Below, piece after piece: positions 1 through 8,184 of a stretch of 41,507 nt of DNA. Under the pieces are notes generated by a model. That model searched no databases and was not told the origin of the DNA. It saw only the letters and a program-made list of their open reading frames with translations. A program made the position numbers and the translations under genes. The first letter of the stretch is position 1, and each line of letters opens with the position of its first letter. This stretch comes from Maribacter sp. (GTDB lineage: Bacteria > Bacteroidota > Bacteroidia > Flavobacteriales > Flavobacteriaceae). The stretch covers positions 1 to 41,507 of the forward strand of contig NZ_JADGES010000019.1 in NCBI RefSeq assembly GCF_016744255.1. Direction: 5' to 3'.

Positions 1-369
1 AAAAAAATAGTTTCATCTAATATGATGTTAGACAAATATCAAAAAATGACGGTAGCAGATACTACAAGAATAAAATTTATAGCAACGGTTACCGATGTTT
101 GTAATGCAAAGGGATGTTGGATGAAATTAAGCTTAGGGGATAATCAAGAAGCTATGGTTCGCTTTAAGGACTACGGTTTTTTTATGCCTAAAGATATAGA
201 AGAGAAAGAGGTTGTGGTAAGTGGTCTTGCTTTTGTAGAAGAAATGAGTATTGCCGACCAACAGCATTATGCAAAAGATGCAGGGGAGTCAGAAGAGGAT
301 ATTGCTAAGATTACAAAAACGAAAAAGACGTACGGTTTTACCGCAGAAGGGGTGTTGTTAAAAAAATAG
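1..369 (+). CDS. DUF4920 domain protein, 5'-truncated by window edge
   Basis: The reading frame is open back to base 1, so the first ATG at 22 is internal and the gene starts outside the window. The visible part has the pattern I associate with DUF4920: ATVTDVCNAKGCWMKL, then VRFKDYGFFMPKDI, ending in TYGFTAEGVLLKK. Family members are usually small secreted or lipid-anchored proteins of about 150 residues, so roughly 30 residues including the export signal are missing. The two cysteines in DVCNAKGCW look like a redox or metal pair, which is inference. The gene ends one base before the mnmD start, so the two are almost certainly co-transcribed. The molecular function is not known to me. Confidence 0.75.
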   Translation, partial: KKIVSSNMMLDKYQKMTVADTTRIKFIATVTDVCNAKGCWMKLSLGDNQEAMVRFKDYGFFMPKDIEEKEVVVSGLAFVEEMSIADQQHYAKDAGESEEDIAKITKTKKTYGFTAEGVLLKK

Positions 370-370
370 T

Positions 371-1039
371 TTGAAAAGAGAAATAATTATTACAGCGGAT
401 GGATCTAAAACCATTCATATACCAGAGTGGAACGAACAATACCATTCTAAACACGGGGCAATACAAGAGGCATATCATGTTTTTATTAAGCATGGTCTTT
501 CATTATTTTCCAATACTTCAATATCTATTTTGGAAATAGGTTTTGGAACAGGTTTAAATGCTTTAATTACATGTATAGAGGCAGAAAAAAATAATTTAAC
601 AATCGGTTATAAAGGAGTAGAGGCTTATCCTGTGTCTTCGGAAGAGCTAAATTCGTTAAATTACTTATCGGAATTAAAAGCAGAGACATATACAAGTGTT
701 TTTGATAAAATGCATGCTGTAGAGTGGGGGAGTATAAATGAGATAACAGAAGATTTTAAGCTTGTGAAAGAGCAAAAAGATTTTAGTCAAATACAAGATA
801 GCAATGCTTTTGATTTAATTTATTTTGATGCTTTTGGAGCCCGTGTGCAGCCAGAGCTATGGACAGAAGAGATTTTTAAAATTATGTTTAAAGCCCTAAA
901 AGAGGACGCGTATTTGGTTACTTATTCTGCAAAAGGAAGTGTACGTAGGGCTATGCAAGCAGTTGGTTTTATTGTAGAAAGACTTCCTGGGCCTCCAGGA
1001 AAAAGAGAGATGTTAAGAGGGTATAAGAGTAAGGTGTAG
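371..1039 (+). CDS. mnmD: tRNA (mnm5s2U34) methyltransferase MnmD
   Basis: This is a stand-alone methyltransferase domain (DUF752, Methyltransf_30) that in Proteobacteria forms one half of MnmC. It performs the last methylation of 5-methylaminomethyl-2-thiouridine at the wobble base of certain tRNAs, using S-adenosylmethionine. The SAM-binding motif EIGFGTGLNALIT lies near residue 56, and the acidic motif DLIYFDAFGARVQPELW near residue 149. No FAD oxidase domain follows within its 222 residues, as in other Bacteroidota MnmD. The start is a TTG one base after the previous stop. The N-terminus it gives (MKREIIITADGSKTIHIPEW) fits the family, and no nearby ATG does. Confidence 0.85.
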   Translation: MKREIIITADGSKTIHIPEWNEQYHSKHGAIQEAYHVFIKHGLSLFSNTSISILEIGFGTGLNALITCIEAEKNNLTIGYKGVEAYPVSSEELNSLNYLSELKAETYTSVFDKMHAVEWGSINEITEDFKLVKEQKDFSQIQDSNAFDLIYFDAFGARVQPELWTEEIFKIMFKALKEDAYLVTYSAKGSVRRAMQAVGFIVERLPGPPGKREMLRGYKSKV

Positions 1040-1147
1040 GGTGGTGAAAAGTTAAAATATAGAAGAGGATTATGTGTTTTCTAATAAAGGATTAATAGCT
1101 ACTGTTAAAAGCGTTTTAAAACTACATCTTTTAGGGATAAAAACCTA

Positions 1148-1155
1148 TATCTTTG
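1148..1155 (+). promoter_or_regulatory. -7 box TATCTTTG for the TIGR01777 epimerase
   Basis: TATCTTTG matches the Bacteroidota -7 consensus TAnnTTTG exactly. It ends only four bases before the ATG at 1160, so the transcript would be leaderless or nearly so. No convincing -33 TTTG was found at the expected distance. Confidence 0.55.
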
Positions 1156-1159
1156 GTTT

Positions 1160-2122
1160 ATGAAAGTTCTCATTACAGGCGCCACAGGATTAGTTGGGAG
1201 AGAGATTGTAGCACAGTGTCTTTCTAAGAATATTGAAGTCCATTATTTAACTACTTCTAGGGCTAAGTTAGAGAATGCAAAAGAATATCAAGGCTTTTAT
1301 TGGAACCCCTCTAAAGGGGAGATAGATACTAATTGTTTCTTAGGCGTCACGGCTATTATAAATTTAGCAGGTAGTTCTATTGCTACTAGATGGACTTCAA
1401 GAAATAAAAAACAAATTTTAGATAGCAGAATTAATTCTCTTGCAACACTTCGAAAAGGGTTGCAAACAGTAGATAGTAGTAGCGTAAATTCTTTTATTTC
1501 AGCTTCTGCTATTGGTGTCTATCCAAACTCCCTATCTAATTATTATCTAGAGGACGAAAAAGAAATTGACTCTAGTTTTTTAGGAGAAATAGTACATGCT
1601 TGGGAGCAGGAAACGGATGCTTTTAATATCTTCGATTTTCCAGTTGCCAAAATAAGAATAGGATTAGTATTATCCCAAAAAGGAGGCGCACTGCCGAAAT
1701 TAATGAAGCCAATCGAAAATTATTTTGGAGCAGCTTTTGGTACTGGATTACAATGGCAATCTTGGATTCATGTTAAGGATTTGGCAAGGATGTTTTTGTT
1801 TGTGAGTGAAAATAAATTGGCAGGAATTTTTAATGGGGTAGGTCCTAACCCAGTATCTAATTCCAAATTAGTAGGAGAAATAGCAAAAGCATTACAACGG
1901 CCTTTATTTTTACCTAATATTCCAGAGATAGTAATGCGATTAATCTTAGGTAGAATGTCTTACCTTTTGTTTGTTAGTCAGCGGGTTAGTAGTAAAAAAA
2001 TAGAAGAAGAAGGTTTTGTTTTTTTCTTTCCAAATGTATGTTTGGCTGTAGAACGGATATGTGAAAGTGCCTCTATGGATTCTACAAATACTACAAAACA
2101 CACTAAGGAATTTCTTTCTTAA
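1160..2122 (+). CDS. TIGR01777 family NAD(P)-dependent epimerase (SDR39U1/YfcH-like)
   Basis: This is an atypical short-chain dehydrogenase/reductase of 320 residues. The N-terminal dinucleotide-binding motif is MKVLITGATGLVG (GxxGxxG). Further family signatures are IINLAGSSIATRWTSRNKK near residue 66 and SASAIGVYP near residue 113. The C-terminal third, around FNGVGPNPVSNSKLVGEIAK, corresponds to the DUF1731 segment of TIGR01777 proteins. The substrate is unknown; family members are predicted nucleotide-sugar epimerases or reductases by fold only. It lies 120 bases after mnmD and has its own likely promoter. The C-terminus past residue 300 is poorly conserved in style. Confidence 0.8.
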   Translation: MKVLITGATGLVGREIVAQCLSKNIEVHYLTTSRAKLENAKEYQGFYWNPSKGEIDTNCFLGVTAIINLAGSSIATRWTSRNKKQILDSRINSLATLRKGLQTVDSSSVNSFISASAIGVYPNSLSNYYLEDEKEIDSSFLGEIVHAWEQETDAFNIFDFPVAKIRIGLVLSQKGGALPKLMKPIENYFGAAFGTGLQWQSWIHVKDLARMFLFVSENKLAGIFNGVGPNPVSNSKLVGEIAKALQRPLFLPNIPEIVMRLILGRMSYLLFVSQRVSSKKIEEEGFVFFFPNVCLAVERICESASMDSTNTTKHTKEFLS

Positions 2123-2187
2123 TACTTTGTTCTGCAAAAAAAATCATTCAAAATCTACATGTAAACTTCTATTTTTATAAAGTTGTG

Positions 2188-2228
2188 TGACATTTTGACA
2201 TTTTTAAAGATTTGGCAGTACTTTTGCC
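2188..2228 (+). promoter_or_regulatory. grpE-dnaJ promoter region: tandem TGACATTT repeat, sigma-54-like -24/-12, overlapping -7 box
   Basis: Two signals overlap. TTGGCA at 2212-2217 and TTTTGC at 2222-2227 place GG (2214-2215) exactly ten bases before GC (2226-2227), the spacing of a sigma-54 promoter. TACTTTTG at 2219-2226 also matches the vegetative -7 consensus, with TTTTG at 2193-2197 as a possible -33. Immediately upstream, TGACATTT occurs twice in perfect tandem (2188-2195 and 2196-2203). No CIRCE (HrcA) operator is visible. Predicted starts are about 25-35 bases before the grpE ATG. Confidence 0.5.
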
Positions 2229-2263
2229 ACTTCAAATTTGGTAAATAAAAAGTGACTTAAAAA

Positions 2264-2815
2264 ATGAGTGATAAAAATAAAGAAGAAGAGTTGGATAATT
2301 CTGTTTCTGAAGCACAAGAAAATACGGTTGAGAATGAAGAGGCTTCTGTGGAACAAGAAGAAGTATCTCCTGAGGACCAATTAAAAGAAGATTTGGTAAA
2401 AGAGAAGGATAAATTTTTACGTCTTTTTGCCGAGTTTGAAAACTATAAAAAAAGAACTTCAAAAGAAAGAATGGATTTGTTTAAAACAGCAGGTCAGGAA
2501 GTTTTGGTTTCTTTGTTGCCAGTACTTGATGATTTTGAAAGAGCCTTAAATGAGTTATCTAAATCAGATGATAAAGAAGCTTTTAAAGGGGTAGAGCTAA
2601 TTAATGGGAAGCTAAGAGAAACGCTTAAATCTAAAGGCTTAAATGCAATGGAAGTAAAGCAAGGTGATGCTTTTGATGCAGATATGCATGAGGCTATTAC
2701 GCAGATACCAGCTCCTAATAAAAAATTAAAGGGTAAAATTATAGACGTAATAGAAAAAGGTTTTACTCTTGGAGATAAAATAATACGCCACCCTAAAGTG
2801 GTTGTGGGTAACTAA
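2264..2815 (+). CDS. grpE: GrpE, nucleotide exchange factor of DnaK
   Basis: GrpE releases ADP from DnaK and so drives the Hsp70 cycle in the cytoplasm. The protein is 183 residues, normal for the family. It has a very acidic, probably disordered N-terminus (residues 1-45), then a long coiled coil (about 46-100, with KEKDKFLRLFAEFENYKKRT). The C-terminal beta domain contains MHEAITQIPAP and ends GFTLGDKIIRHPKVVVG, a conserved GrpE ending. It sits nine bases before dnaJ, the usual arrangement, so both are expressed together. No dnaK is present in the window. Confidence 0.96.
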   Translation: MSDKNKEEELDNSVSEAQENTVENEEASVEQEEVSPEDQLKEDLVKEKDKFLRLFAEFENYKKRTSKERMDLFKTAGQEVLVSLLPVLDDFERALNELSKSDDKEAFKGVELINGKLRETLKSKGLNAMEVKQGDAFDADMHEAITQIPAPNKKLKGKIIDVIEKGFTLGDKIIRHPKVVVGN

Positions 2816-2824
2816 AAACTAGGT

Positions 2825-3940
2825 ATGAAGGAAGATTATTATGACATATTAGGTATTAGTAAGAATGCTACAGCTACTGAAATAAAAAAAGCATACCGAA
2901 AAAAAGCTGTTCAACACCATCCAGATAAAAACCCTGGAGATGCAAAAGCGGAAGAATTATTTAAGAAATCGGCAGAAGCTTATGAGGTTTTAAGTAACGC
3001 AGATAAAAAAGCAAGATACGACCAGTTTGGGCACGCAGCTTTTGAAGGCGGCGCAGGAGGTGGTGGTGGCTTCGGCGGAGGTATGAACATGGATGATATC
3101 TTTAGTCAGTTTGGAGACATATTTGGCGGCGGCGGTTTTGGCGGTGGCTTTGGCGGTGGCGGTGGTCAGCGCAGGGTTAAAGGAAGTAATCTAAGAATTC
3201 GTGTAAAACTAACCTTGGAGGAAATTGCTAACGGGGTAGAGAAAAAAGTAAAAGTCCGTAGAAAAAAACAAGCATCAGGAGTAACATATAAAACTTGTGG
3301 TACTTGCGGTGGACGTGGACAAGTAACTAAAATACAGAATACTATTTTAGGAAGAATGCAAACTTCTGCAGCATGTAGTTCTTGCGGGGGTAGCGGACAG
3401 ATAATAGATAAACGTCCTAGTGATGCAGATGCACAAGGATTAAAAGTAGAAGAAGAAACAGTATCTATAAATATCCCAGCAGGTGTAGAGGAAGGAATGC
3501 AGTTAAAAGTCCCAGGAAAAGGTAATGAGGCACCAGGTAATGGTGTTTCTGGAGACTTATTAGTTGCCATAGAAACAGAAGACCATGCAACTCTAAAAAG
3601 AGAAGGAGATAATTTACATTACGATTTGTATGTAAGTATCTCAGAGGCTGTTTTAGGAACTTCTAAGGAAATTGATTCCGTAGGAGGGCAGGTGCGTATA
3701 AAACTAGAATCGGGTATTCAATCGGGTAAAATTTTACGTCTACGAGGTAAAGGTATATCTAGTATTAATGGATATGGTAGTGGTGATCTTTTAGTACATG
3801 TAAATGTTTGGACTCCTAAAGAATTAAACAAAGAGCAAAGAGAATTTTTTGAGCGTATGAGGGGCAATGATAATTTTGAGCCTAAACCTGAAAAATCTGA
3901 TAAATCTTTCTTCGAAAAAGTGAAGGATATGTTCTCATAA
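2825..3940 (+). CDS. dnaJ: DnaJ co-chaperone with a reduced zinc-binding domain
   Basis: DnaJ (Hsp40) delivers unfolded clients to DnaK and stimulates its ATPase. The J domain (residues 1-70) contains HPD at 32-34. A glycine/phenylalanine-rich linker follows (about 74-115), then a substrate-binding region and the C-terminal dimerisation part. Only two CxxCxGxG repeats are present (Cys158/161 and Cys184/187) where canonical DnaJ has four, so it should bind one zinc rather than two. The protein is 371 residues and uninterrupted, so this is not a frameshift. I believe other flavobacterial DnaJ proteins share the reduced form, but could not check. It is the second gene of the grpE operon. Confidence 0.95.
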   Translation: MKEDYYDILGISKNATATEIKKAYRKKAVQHHPDKNPGDAKAEELFKKSAEAYEVLSNADKKARYDQFGHAAFEGGAGGGGGFGGGMNMDDIFSQFGDIFGGGGFGGGFGGGGGQRRVKGSNLRIRVKLTLEEIANGVEKKVKVRRKKQASGVTYKTCGTCGGRGQVTKIQNTILGRMQTSAACSSCGGSGQIIDKRPSDADAQGLKVEEETVSINIPAGVEEGMQLKVPGKGNEAPGNGVSGDLLVAIETEDHATLKREGDNLHYDLYVSISEAVLGTSKEIDSVGGQVRIKLESGIQSGKILRLRGKGISSINGYGSGDLLVHVNVWTPKELNKEQREFFERMRGNDNFEPKPEKSDKSFFEKVKDMFS

Positions 3941-3970
3941 CTGCGTTTTATTAAGTATTAAATAAAAACG

Positions 3971-4068
3971 TATATTTGAGATAATATTGATTTTCTCAAT
4001 ATTAATTTCTTTTTCATAGCAATTTTTTTCCCATCCTTGATTTGTTTTAAGGGTGGGTTTCTTTTTTT
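3971..4068 (+). ncRNA. possible small RNA between dnaJ and the ABC operon
   Basis: TATATTTG at 3971-3978 is a perfect -7 box. Just downstream is a perfect 9-bp hairpin (TAATATTGA at 3982-3990, TCAATATTA at 3996-4004). The stretch ends in the Rho-independent terminator at 4030-4068. A transcript of roughly 85 bases would have a 5' hairpin and a 3' terminator and no reading frame of note. Alternatively the terminator simply belongs to dnaJ and the -7 match is chance in AT-rich DNA. Confidence 0.25.
4030..4068 (+). terminator. Rho-independent terminator after dnaJ
   Basis: CCCATCCTT (4030-4038) pairs with AAGGGTGGG (4049-4057) with one G-T wobble. It is followed by a T-rich tract to 4068 and lies about 90 bases after the dnaJ stop. 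Confidence 0.8.
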
Positions 4069-4123
4069 AAATTAAAATTGAAGTAATAAATCTAAAAAAA
4101 AGGTCTTAAAGTTTCCTAAAAAA

Positions 4124-4144
4124 GAAATGCTTTTAAAGCATTTC
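4124..4144 (+). promoter_or_regulatory. 21-bp palindrome upstream of the ABC operon -7 box (possible operator)
   Basis: GAAATGCTTT (4124-4133) is repeated as its exact reverse complement AAAGCATTTC (4135-4144) around one central base. It ends two bases before the -7 box at 4147 and covers the region where the -33 element should be. A dimeric regulator bound here would block or replace polymerase contacts. Confidence 0.4.
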
Positions 4145-4146
4145 TA

Positions 4147-4154
4147 TATCTTTG
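4147..4154 (+). promoter_or_regulatory. -7 box TATCTTTG for the ABC/MscS operon
   Basis: This exact TAnnTTTG match lies 14 bases before the ATG at 4169. It also lies downstream of the earlier in-frame ATG at 4127, which argues that translation starts at 4169. Confidence 0.65.
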
Positions 4155-4168
4155 GTAAAAAGCCCTAC

Positions 4169-5104
4169 ATGAATAATATTTTGGTTACTAAAGAGGTTAC
4201 CAAACATTTTGGAAAACATATTGCTCTAAATAAGGTTTCCTTAGAAATTCCGAAAAATAGTATTTATGGATTACTTGGTCCTAATGGAGCAGGGAAAACA
4301 ACACTAATTCGTATAATTAATCAAATTACCTATCCAGATTCGGGGAGTGTTTTTTTTGATGGAAAAGAATTAATGCCAGAGCATATTGCTCAAATTGGTT
4401 ACTTGCCAGAGGAAAGAGGACTATACAAGAGTATGAAGGTTGGGGAGCAAGCGTTGTATCTAGCTCAACTAAAAGGCTTAAGTAAAGCAGAGGCTAAAAA
4501 ACGACTAAAATATTGGTTTGATCGTTTTGAAATCGGAGATTGGTGGAATAAGAAAATACAAGAGCTGTCTAAAGGAATGGCTCAAAAAATTCAATTCATA
4601 GTAACCGTCTTGCACGAACCAAAGTTGCTTATTTTTGATGAACCTTTTAGCGGCTTTGACCCTATAAACGCAAATATAATTAAAGAAGAGATTTTAAATC
4701 TAAAAGAAAAAGGCGCATCTATTATTTTTTCTACACATAGAATGGAATCTGTAGAAGAGTTATGTGAGCATATTGCATTAATACATGAGTCCGAAAAAAT
4801 ATTAGACGGTAAGTTGTCTGATATTAAAAAAGCATATAAAAACAATATTTTTAATGTTGGTATAAATACAGTAAGCGAGGAAGCTTTGTTAGGAGAATTA
4901 TCTCAAAAGTTTCAAATTATATCTTCAGAAATTAATAAGAATGATCAACAGTTGAATTTTAAAATTCAACTACCAGAAACAGATTCAGGAGAAATACTTA
5001 CGTATTTGGCCTCTAAAGGAAACCTGAATAATTTTGTAGAAACAATTCCTTCTGCAAATGAAATTTTTATAAGAACAATACAAAGTAATGGTGTAGATGA
5101 GTAA
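4169..5104 (+). CDS. ABC transporter ATP-binding protein (NatA-like, with DUF4162)
   Basis: This is the ATPase subunit of a two-component ABC exporter paired with the next gene. With the start at 4169 it has 311 residues. It shows Walker A GPNGAGKT (37-44), signature LSKGMAQK near 140, Walker B LLIFDEPFSG near 160 and switch His in FSTHRM. The last 80 residues, including FIRTIQ, resemble the DUF4162 domain of NatA-type ATPases. The ATG at 4127 would add 14 residues but lies upstream of the predicted promoter and inside a palindrome, and MNNILVTKEVTKHFG is the usual N-terminus. Likely substrates are Na+ or an unidentified small molecule; the sequence does not decide. Confidence 0.88.
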   Translation: MNNILVTKEVTKHFGKHIALNKVSLEIPKNSIYGLLGPNGAGKTTLIRIINQITYPDSGSVFFDGKELMPEHIAQIGYLPEERGLYKSMKVGEQALYLAQLKGLSKAEAKKRLKYWFDRFEIGDWWNKKIQELSKGMAQKIQFIVTVLHEPKLLIFDEPFSGFDPINANIIKEEILNLKEKGASIIFSTHRMESVEELCEHIALIHESEKILDGKLSDIKKAYKNNIFNVGINTVSEEALLGELSQKFQIISSEINKNDQQLNFKIQLPETDSGEILTYLASKGNLNNFVETIPSANEIFIRTIQSNGVDE

Positions 5105-6425
5105 ACTTTCGTTGATAATAAAAAGGGAATACCTAGCTAAAGTACGCAATAAGTCGTTTGTTGTTATGACTTTTTTAAGTCCTATACTTATGGTTGGTAT
5201 GGTCGTTTTAATTGCATATTTAACGAAAGTAAATGATAGCGAAAAGCGTGTAATAGCCTTACTTAATGAGAGCGATTATTTTTCTAATGAATTCTTAACT
5301 ACCGAGGGTACTGCATTTGTTCATTATAATAATATTACATTAGAAGAGGCTAAAGATTCAACCATGCATATGGGGTACTCTGGGTTGCTTTATATACCTA
5401 ATGAAACTGATTTAGAAAAAGTTACTGCGCATACTTTTTTTTATAGTAAAGATTCCCCTAGTACAACTTTAGTAGACCGTTTGGAATTAGTTTTTCAAGA
5501 ACGGTTAAGGCAACGTAGATTGCAGAATCTTGGAGTTACAGCTAAGGAATACGCTGATATGGATGCTGCTTTTGAGATTAATATAGCAGCGTTTAATGGT
5601 AAAGAAAATGTTAAAGGGGTAAATGAGATAAAAGCATTTATTGGTGGGGCTTTTGGGTATTTAATAATGATGTTTATTATTATTTACGGAGGATTTGTAA
5701 TGCGGAGTGTAATTGAGGAAAAAACTAGCAGAATTATCGAAGTAATTATTTCTTCTGTAAAACCCTTTCAATTAATGTTAGGGAAAATAATAGGAACTTC
5801 TTTGGCAGGTATTACACAATTTGTCATTTGGGTAATTTCGGGAGGCTTATTAATGCTAATTGCTTTTTCTGTTTTAGATATTGAATTATCTGCATTAAGT
5901 AATGGAGCTGATTTGGTAGCAAGTATAAACCCAGAAGTTCCTACTCCAGATCATAGCATGCAAATATATGCGCAAGAGATATTAGATATTCCTTGGTTAT
6001 TATTAATTGTCTTTTTTCTAATTTATTTTATGTTAGGGTATTTAATTTATAGCTCTATATATGCAGCTATAGGCGCAGCTGTAGATAATGAAACCGATAC
6101 ACAACAGTTTATTTTTCCAATAATAATGCCCTTAATGCTAGCAATTTATGTTGGGTTCTTTTCTGTTTTTAGTAACCCACATGGACCAATAGCTGTAGGG
6201 TTTTCTATATTCCCCTTAACTTCACCAATAGTTATGTTAATGAGATTACCAGGAGGTGTTGGTGACGGTGGTGTTCCCCTATGGCAATTGATAACCTCTA
6301 TCGTATTATTAATAGTAACTTTTATTGGAATTGTATGGATAGCAGCAAAAATTTATCGTGTAGGTATTTTAATGTATGGTAAAAAGCCTACATACAAAGA
6401 GTTGTATAAATGGCTAAAATATTAG
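5097..6425 (+). CDS. ABC transporter permease (NatB-like, ABC2_membrane_3)
   Basis: This is the membrane subunit of the exporter, 442 residues, overlapping the ATPase gene by eight bases. One N-terminal helix (about 22-43, SFVVMTFLSPILMVGMVVLI) is followed by a large extracytoplasmic domain to about residue 178. A cluster of further helices follows between about 180 and 430. The motif EEKTSRIIEVIISSVKPFQL just after the second helix is the coupling region typical of NatB/ABC-2 permeases. Translational coupling with the ATPase is implied by the overlap. The transported substrate cannot be read from the sequence. Confidence 0.85.
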   Translation: MSKLSLIIKREYLAKVRNKSFVVMTFLSPILMVGMVVLIAYLTKVNDSEKRVIALLNESDYFSNEFLTTEGTAFVHYNNITLEEAKDSTMHMGYSGLLYIPNETDLEKVTAHTFFYSKDSPSTTLVDRLELVFQERLRQRRLQNLGVTAKEYADMDAAFEINIAAFNGKENVKGVNEIKAFIGGAFGYLIMMFIIIYGGFVMRSVIEEKTSRIIEVIISSVKPFQLMLGKIIGTSLAGITQFVIWVISGGLLMLIAFSVLDIELSALSNGADLVASINPEVPTPDHSMQIYAQEILDIPWLLLIVFFLIYFMLGYLIYSSIYAAIGAAVDNETDTQQFIFPIIMPLMLAIYVGFFSVFSNPHGPIAVGFSIFPLTSPIVMLMRLPGGVGDGGVPLWQLITSIVLLIVTFIGIVWIAAKIYRVGILMYGKKPTYKELYKWLKY

Positions 6426-6426
6426 T

Positions 6427-7281
6427 ATGGATAAACTGCAAAATTTTTTTGGAACTATAAAGAATTTCTTGTCTATAGAAATTTATTCAAGCGATAGTGG
6501 GCATGTAACCTTAAGTACATTCTTGGTAATAATCATAGCAATAATTATTGTCACCTATTTACTTAAAATTATTCATAGAGTCGTAGCTGCAAAATTACCA
6601 GAAGAAGATAAAAATAAATTCGTAAGTATTTTTGGGTTCCTAAAGTATCTATTTTACATACTTGTAGTGTTATCTATTTTGCATTCTTCCGGAATAAATT
6701 TAACCGTACTGTTAACCGCTTCTGCGGCATTGTTTGTTGGTCTTGGTTTTGCATTGCAATATTTGTTTCAAGATATACTTTCTGGAATATTAATAATATT
6801 GGACCAATCTTTACATGTAGGAGATATTATTGAAGTTGAAAATAAAGTGGGACGTGTTTTTGAAATTAGATTACGAACCACAAGAGCGTTGACAAGGGAT
6901 GATAAAGTAATTGTAATACCCAATCATAAGTTTTTAACGGATAGCATATACAATTATACACAAAACCATAAAACAACAAGAGAAACGGTGACTGTAGGAG
7001 TGGCTTATGGTAGCGATGTAAAATTGGTAACTGCTTTGTTGTTAGAAGTAGTTGTAGAACAAAAAAACATTTTAAAGAACCCAAAACCTTTTGTTTTGTT
7101 CGAGGATTTCGGGGATAGTGCCTTATTGTTTTCTGTTAATTTTTATATTAAAGATAGTTTTATAGACCCTATTTTAAAGAGTGAAGTAAGGTATGGTATT
7201 GATGCTAAATTTAGAGAGAATAATGTAAGTATTCCTTTTCCACAAAGAGATGTGCATATAATAGGAAGAAATAAAATATAG
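6427..7281 (+). CDS. Small-conductance mechanosensitive channel (MscS family)
   Basis: MscS channels open under membrane tension and release solutes during hypo-osmotic shock. The 284-residue protein has three predicted inner-membrane helices (about 28-52, 66-90 and 96-124). The third is the pore helix, ASAALFVGLGFALQYLFQDI, with the Ala/Gly packing typical of MscS TM3. The cytoplasmic beta domain follows, with GDIIEVENKVGRVFEI and VIVIPNHKFLTDSIYNY, then the alpha/beta domain. It begins one base after the permease stop, so it is part of the same operon. This suggests the transporter and channel both serve envelope or osmotic stress, which is inference. Confidence 0.88.
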   Translation: MDKLQNFFGTIKNFLSIEIYSSDSGHVTLSTFLVIIIAIIIVTYLLKIIHRVVAAKLPEEDKNKFVSIFGFLKYLFYILVVLSILHSSGINLTVLLTASAALFVGLGFALQYLFQDILSGILIILDQSLHVGDIIEVENKVGRVFEIRLRTTRALTRDDKVIVIPNHKFLTDSIYNYTQNHKTTRETVTVGVAYGSDVKLVTALLLEVVVEQKNILKNPKPFVLFEDFGDSALLFSVNFYIKDSFIDPILKSEVRYGIDAKFRENNVSIPFPQRDVHIIGRNKI

Positions 7282-7305
7282 TTTTAAAAGGAAATAAAGT
7301 TTGGT

Positions 7306-8175
7306 ATGTTTAGAGGATGGAATTTTATTGTTTTGTTTTTTGTATTGACCATTGGATTAAGTCAAACGCCAGATGTTTTTAGAGCAGAATATATGGTAAT
7401 GCCTAAAAACGATTTGGATGTAAAAACGTCTAGGATAAAATTGGTAGTGAATGTGCCAATAAAAATTTTTAAGGACGATATTTTAGTGATAGGTGGAGAG
7501 TATAACCAGTATGATTACGAAATACCATCGACTCTTACCGAAGGAGCACAAGAAGCTTTAGCAAAATTTTATGTTGTAGATTTTAATTTGGGATATGTCT
7601 ATAAATGGAACGAAGAATGGCGCCTTATAGGGTTAGTAACGCCAAGATGGGCTTCCAATTTTACGGATGAGTTTGATGAAAGAGCTTTTAAAATAAATGC
7701 AACTGTTGGTATTTTTCAGGACAAGAAAAACATAGAGAAGCCTTTTCGTTTGGTATTGGGGTTGTCTTACAATAGCTCTTCGCCAATACGAGTTCCGTTA
7801 CCTGTAATATACTATGAAAAAAGATTTCATAAAAACTGGTCGTACACTTTAGGGGTGCCAAAAACAGGATTAAAATATATAACCAAAAAGGACCATTTTT
7901 TTCAAACAGAATTAATATTAGATGGCTATTATGTAAATATTCAGAATGATATTTTGTTGGCAGATAATAGTACGTCCACGGATGTATCTTCTACCTCCTT
8001 TTTAATTACTTTAGGATATCAATATAAATTTACTAAAGATGTTTCGTTTTATTTAATGGGTGGACATAGTATAATACAAAATGGATCGTTAAGAGATACG
8101 GATAGGAACAGTATTTTTACTTTAAATAATAAACCTGGATTGTATTTTAGAACAGGAGTAAGAATAGGAATTTAA
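7306..8175 (+). CDS. DUF6268-type outer-membrane beta-barrel protein
   Basis: The 289-residue protein starts with a signal peptide (cleavage near GLSQ, residue 20). It continues as alternating amphipathic strands rich in Tyr, Phe and Trp (KIFKDDILVIGGEYNQYDY, RLIGLVTPRWASNF, FLITLGYQYKF), ending FRTGVRIGI. This pattern and the length match the DUF6268 barrel family as I know it. No function is assigned to the family to my knowledge. It lies 24 bases after the MscS gene and nine bases before the sigma-54 activator. It is therefore the outer-membrane member of the operon. AAAAGGAAA upstream is a weak ribosome-binding site. Confidence 0.65.
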   Translation: MFRGWNFIVLFFVLTIGLSQTPDVFRAEYMVMPKNDLDVKTSRIKLVVNVPIKIFKDDILVIGGEYNQYDYEIPSTLTEGAQEALAKFYVVDFNLGYVYKWNEEWRLIGLVTPRWASNFTDEFDERAFKINATVGIFQDKKNIEKPFRLVLGLSYNSSSPIRVPLPVIYYEKRFHKNWSYTLGVPKTGLKYITKKDHFFQTELILDGYYVNIQNDILLADNSTSTDVSSTSFLITLGYQYKFTKDVSFYLMGGHSIIQNGSLRDTDRNSIFTLNNKPGLYFRTGVRIGI

Positions 8176-8184
8176 ATAAAGCAT

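Noticed and set aside
3055-3170. GGTGGC-type repeats
   Set aside because: They encode the glycine/phenylalanine linker of DnaJ and are not a separate repeat element.
3166-3570. Long open frame opposite dnaJ
   Set aside because: It is the mirror of the dnaJ coding sequence, has no family features and no promoter; dnaJ motifs fully explain the region.
4127-4168. Upstream ATG of the ABC ATPase
   Set aside because: It lies in a palindrome upstream of the -7 box, and the extra 14 residues do not match the family.
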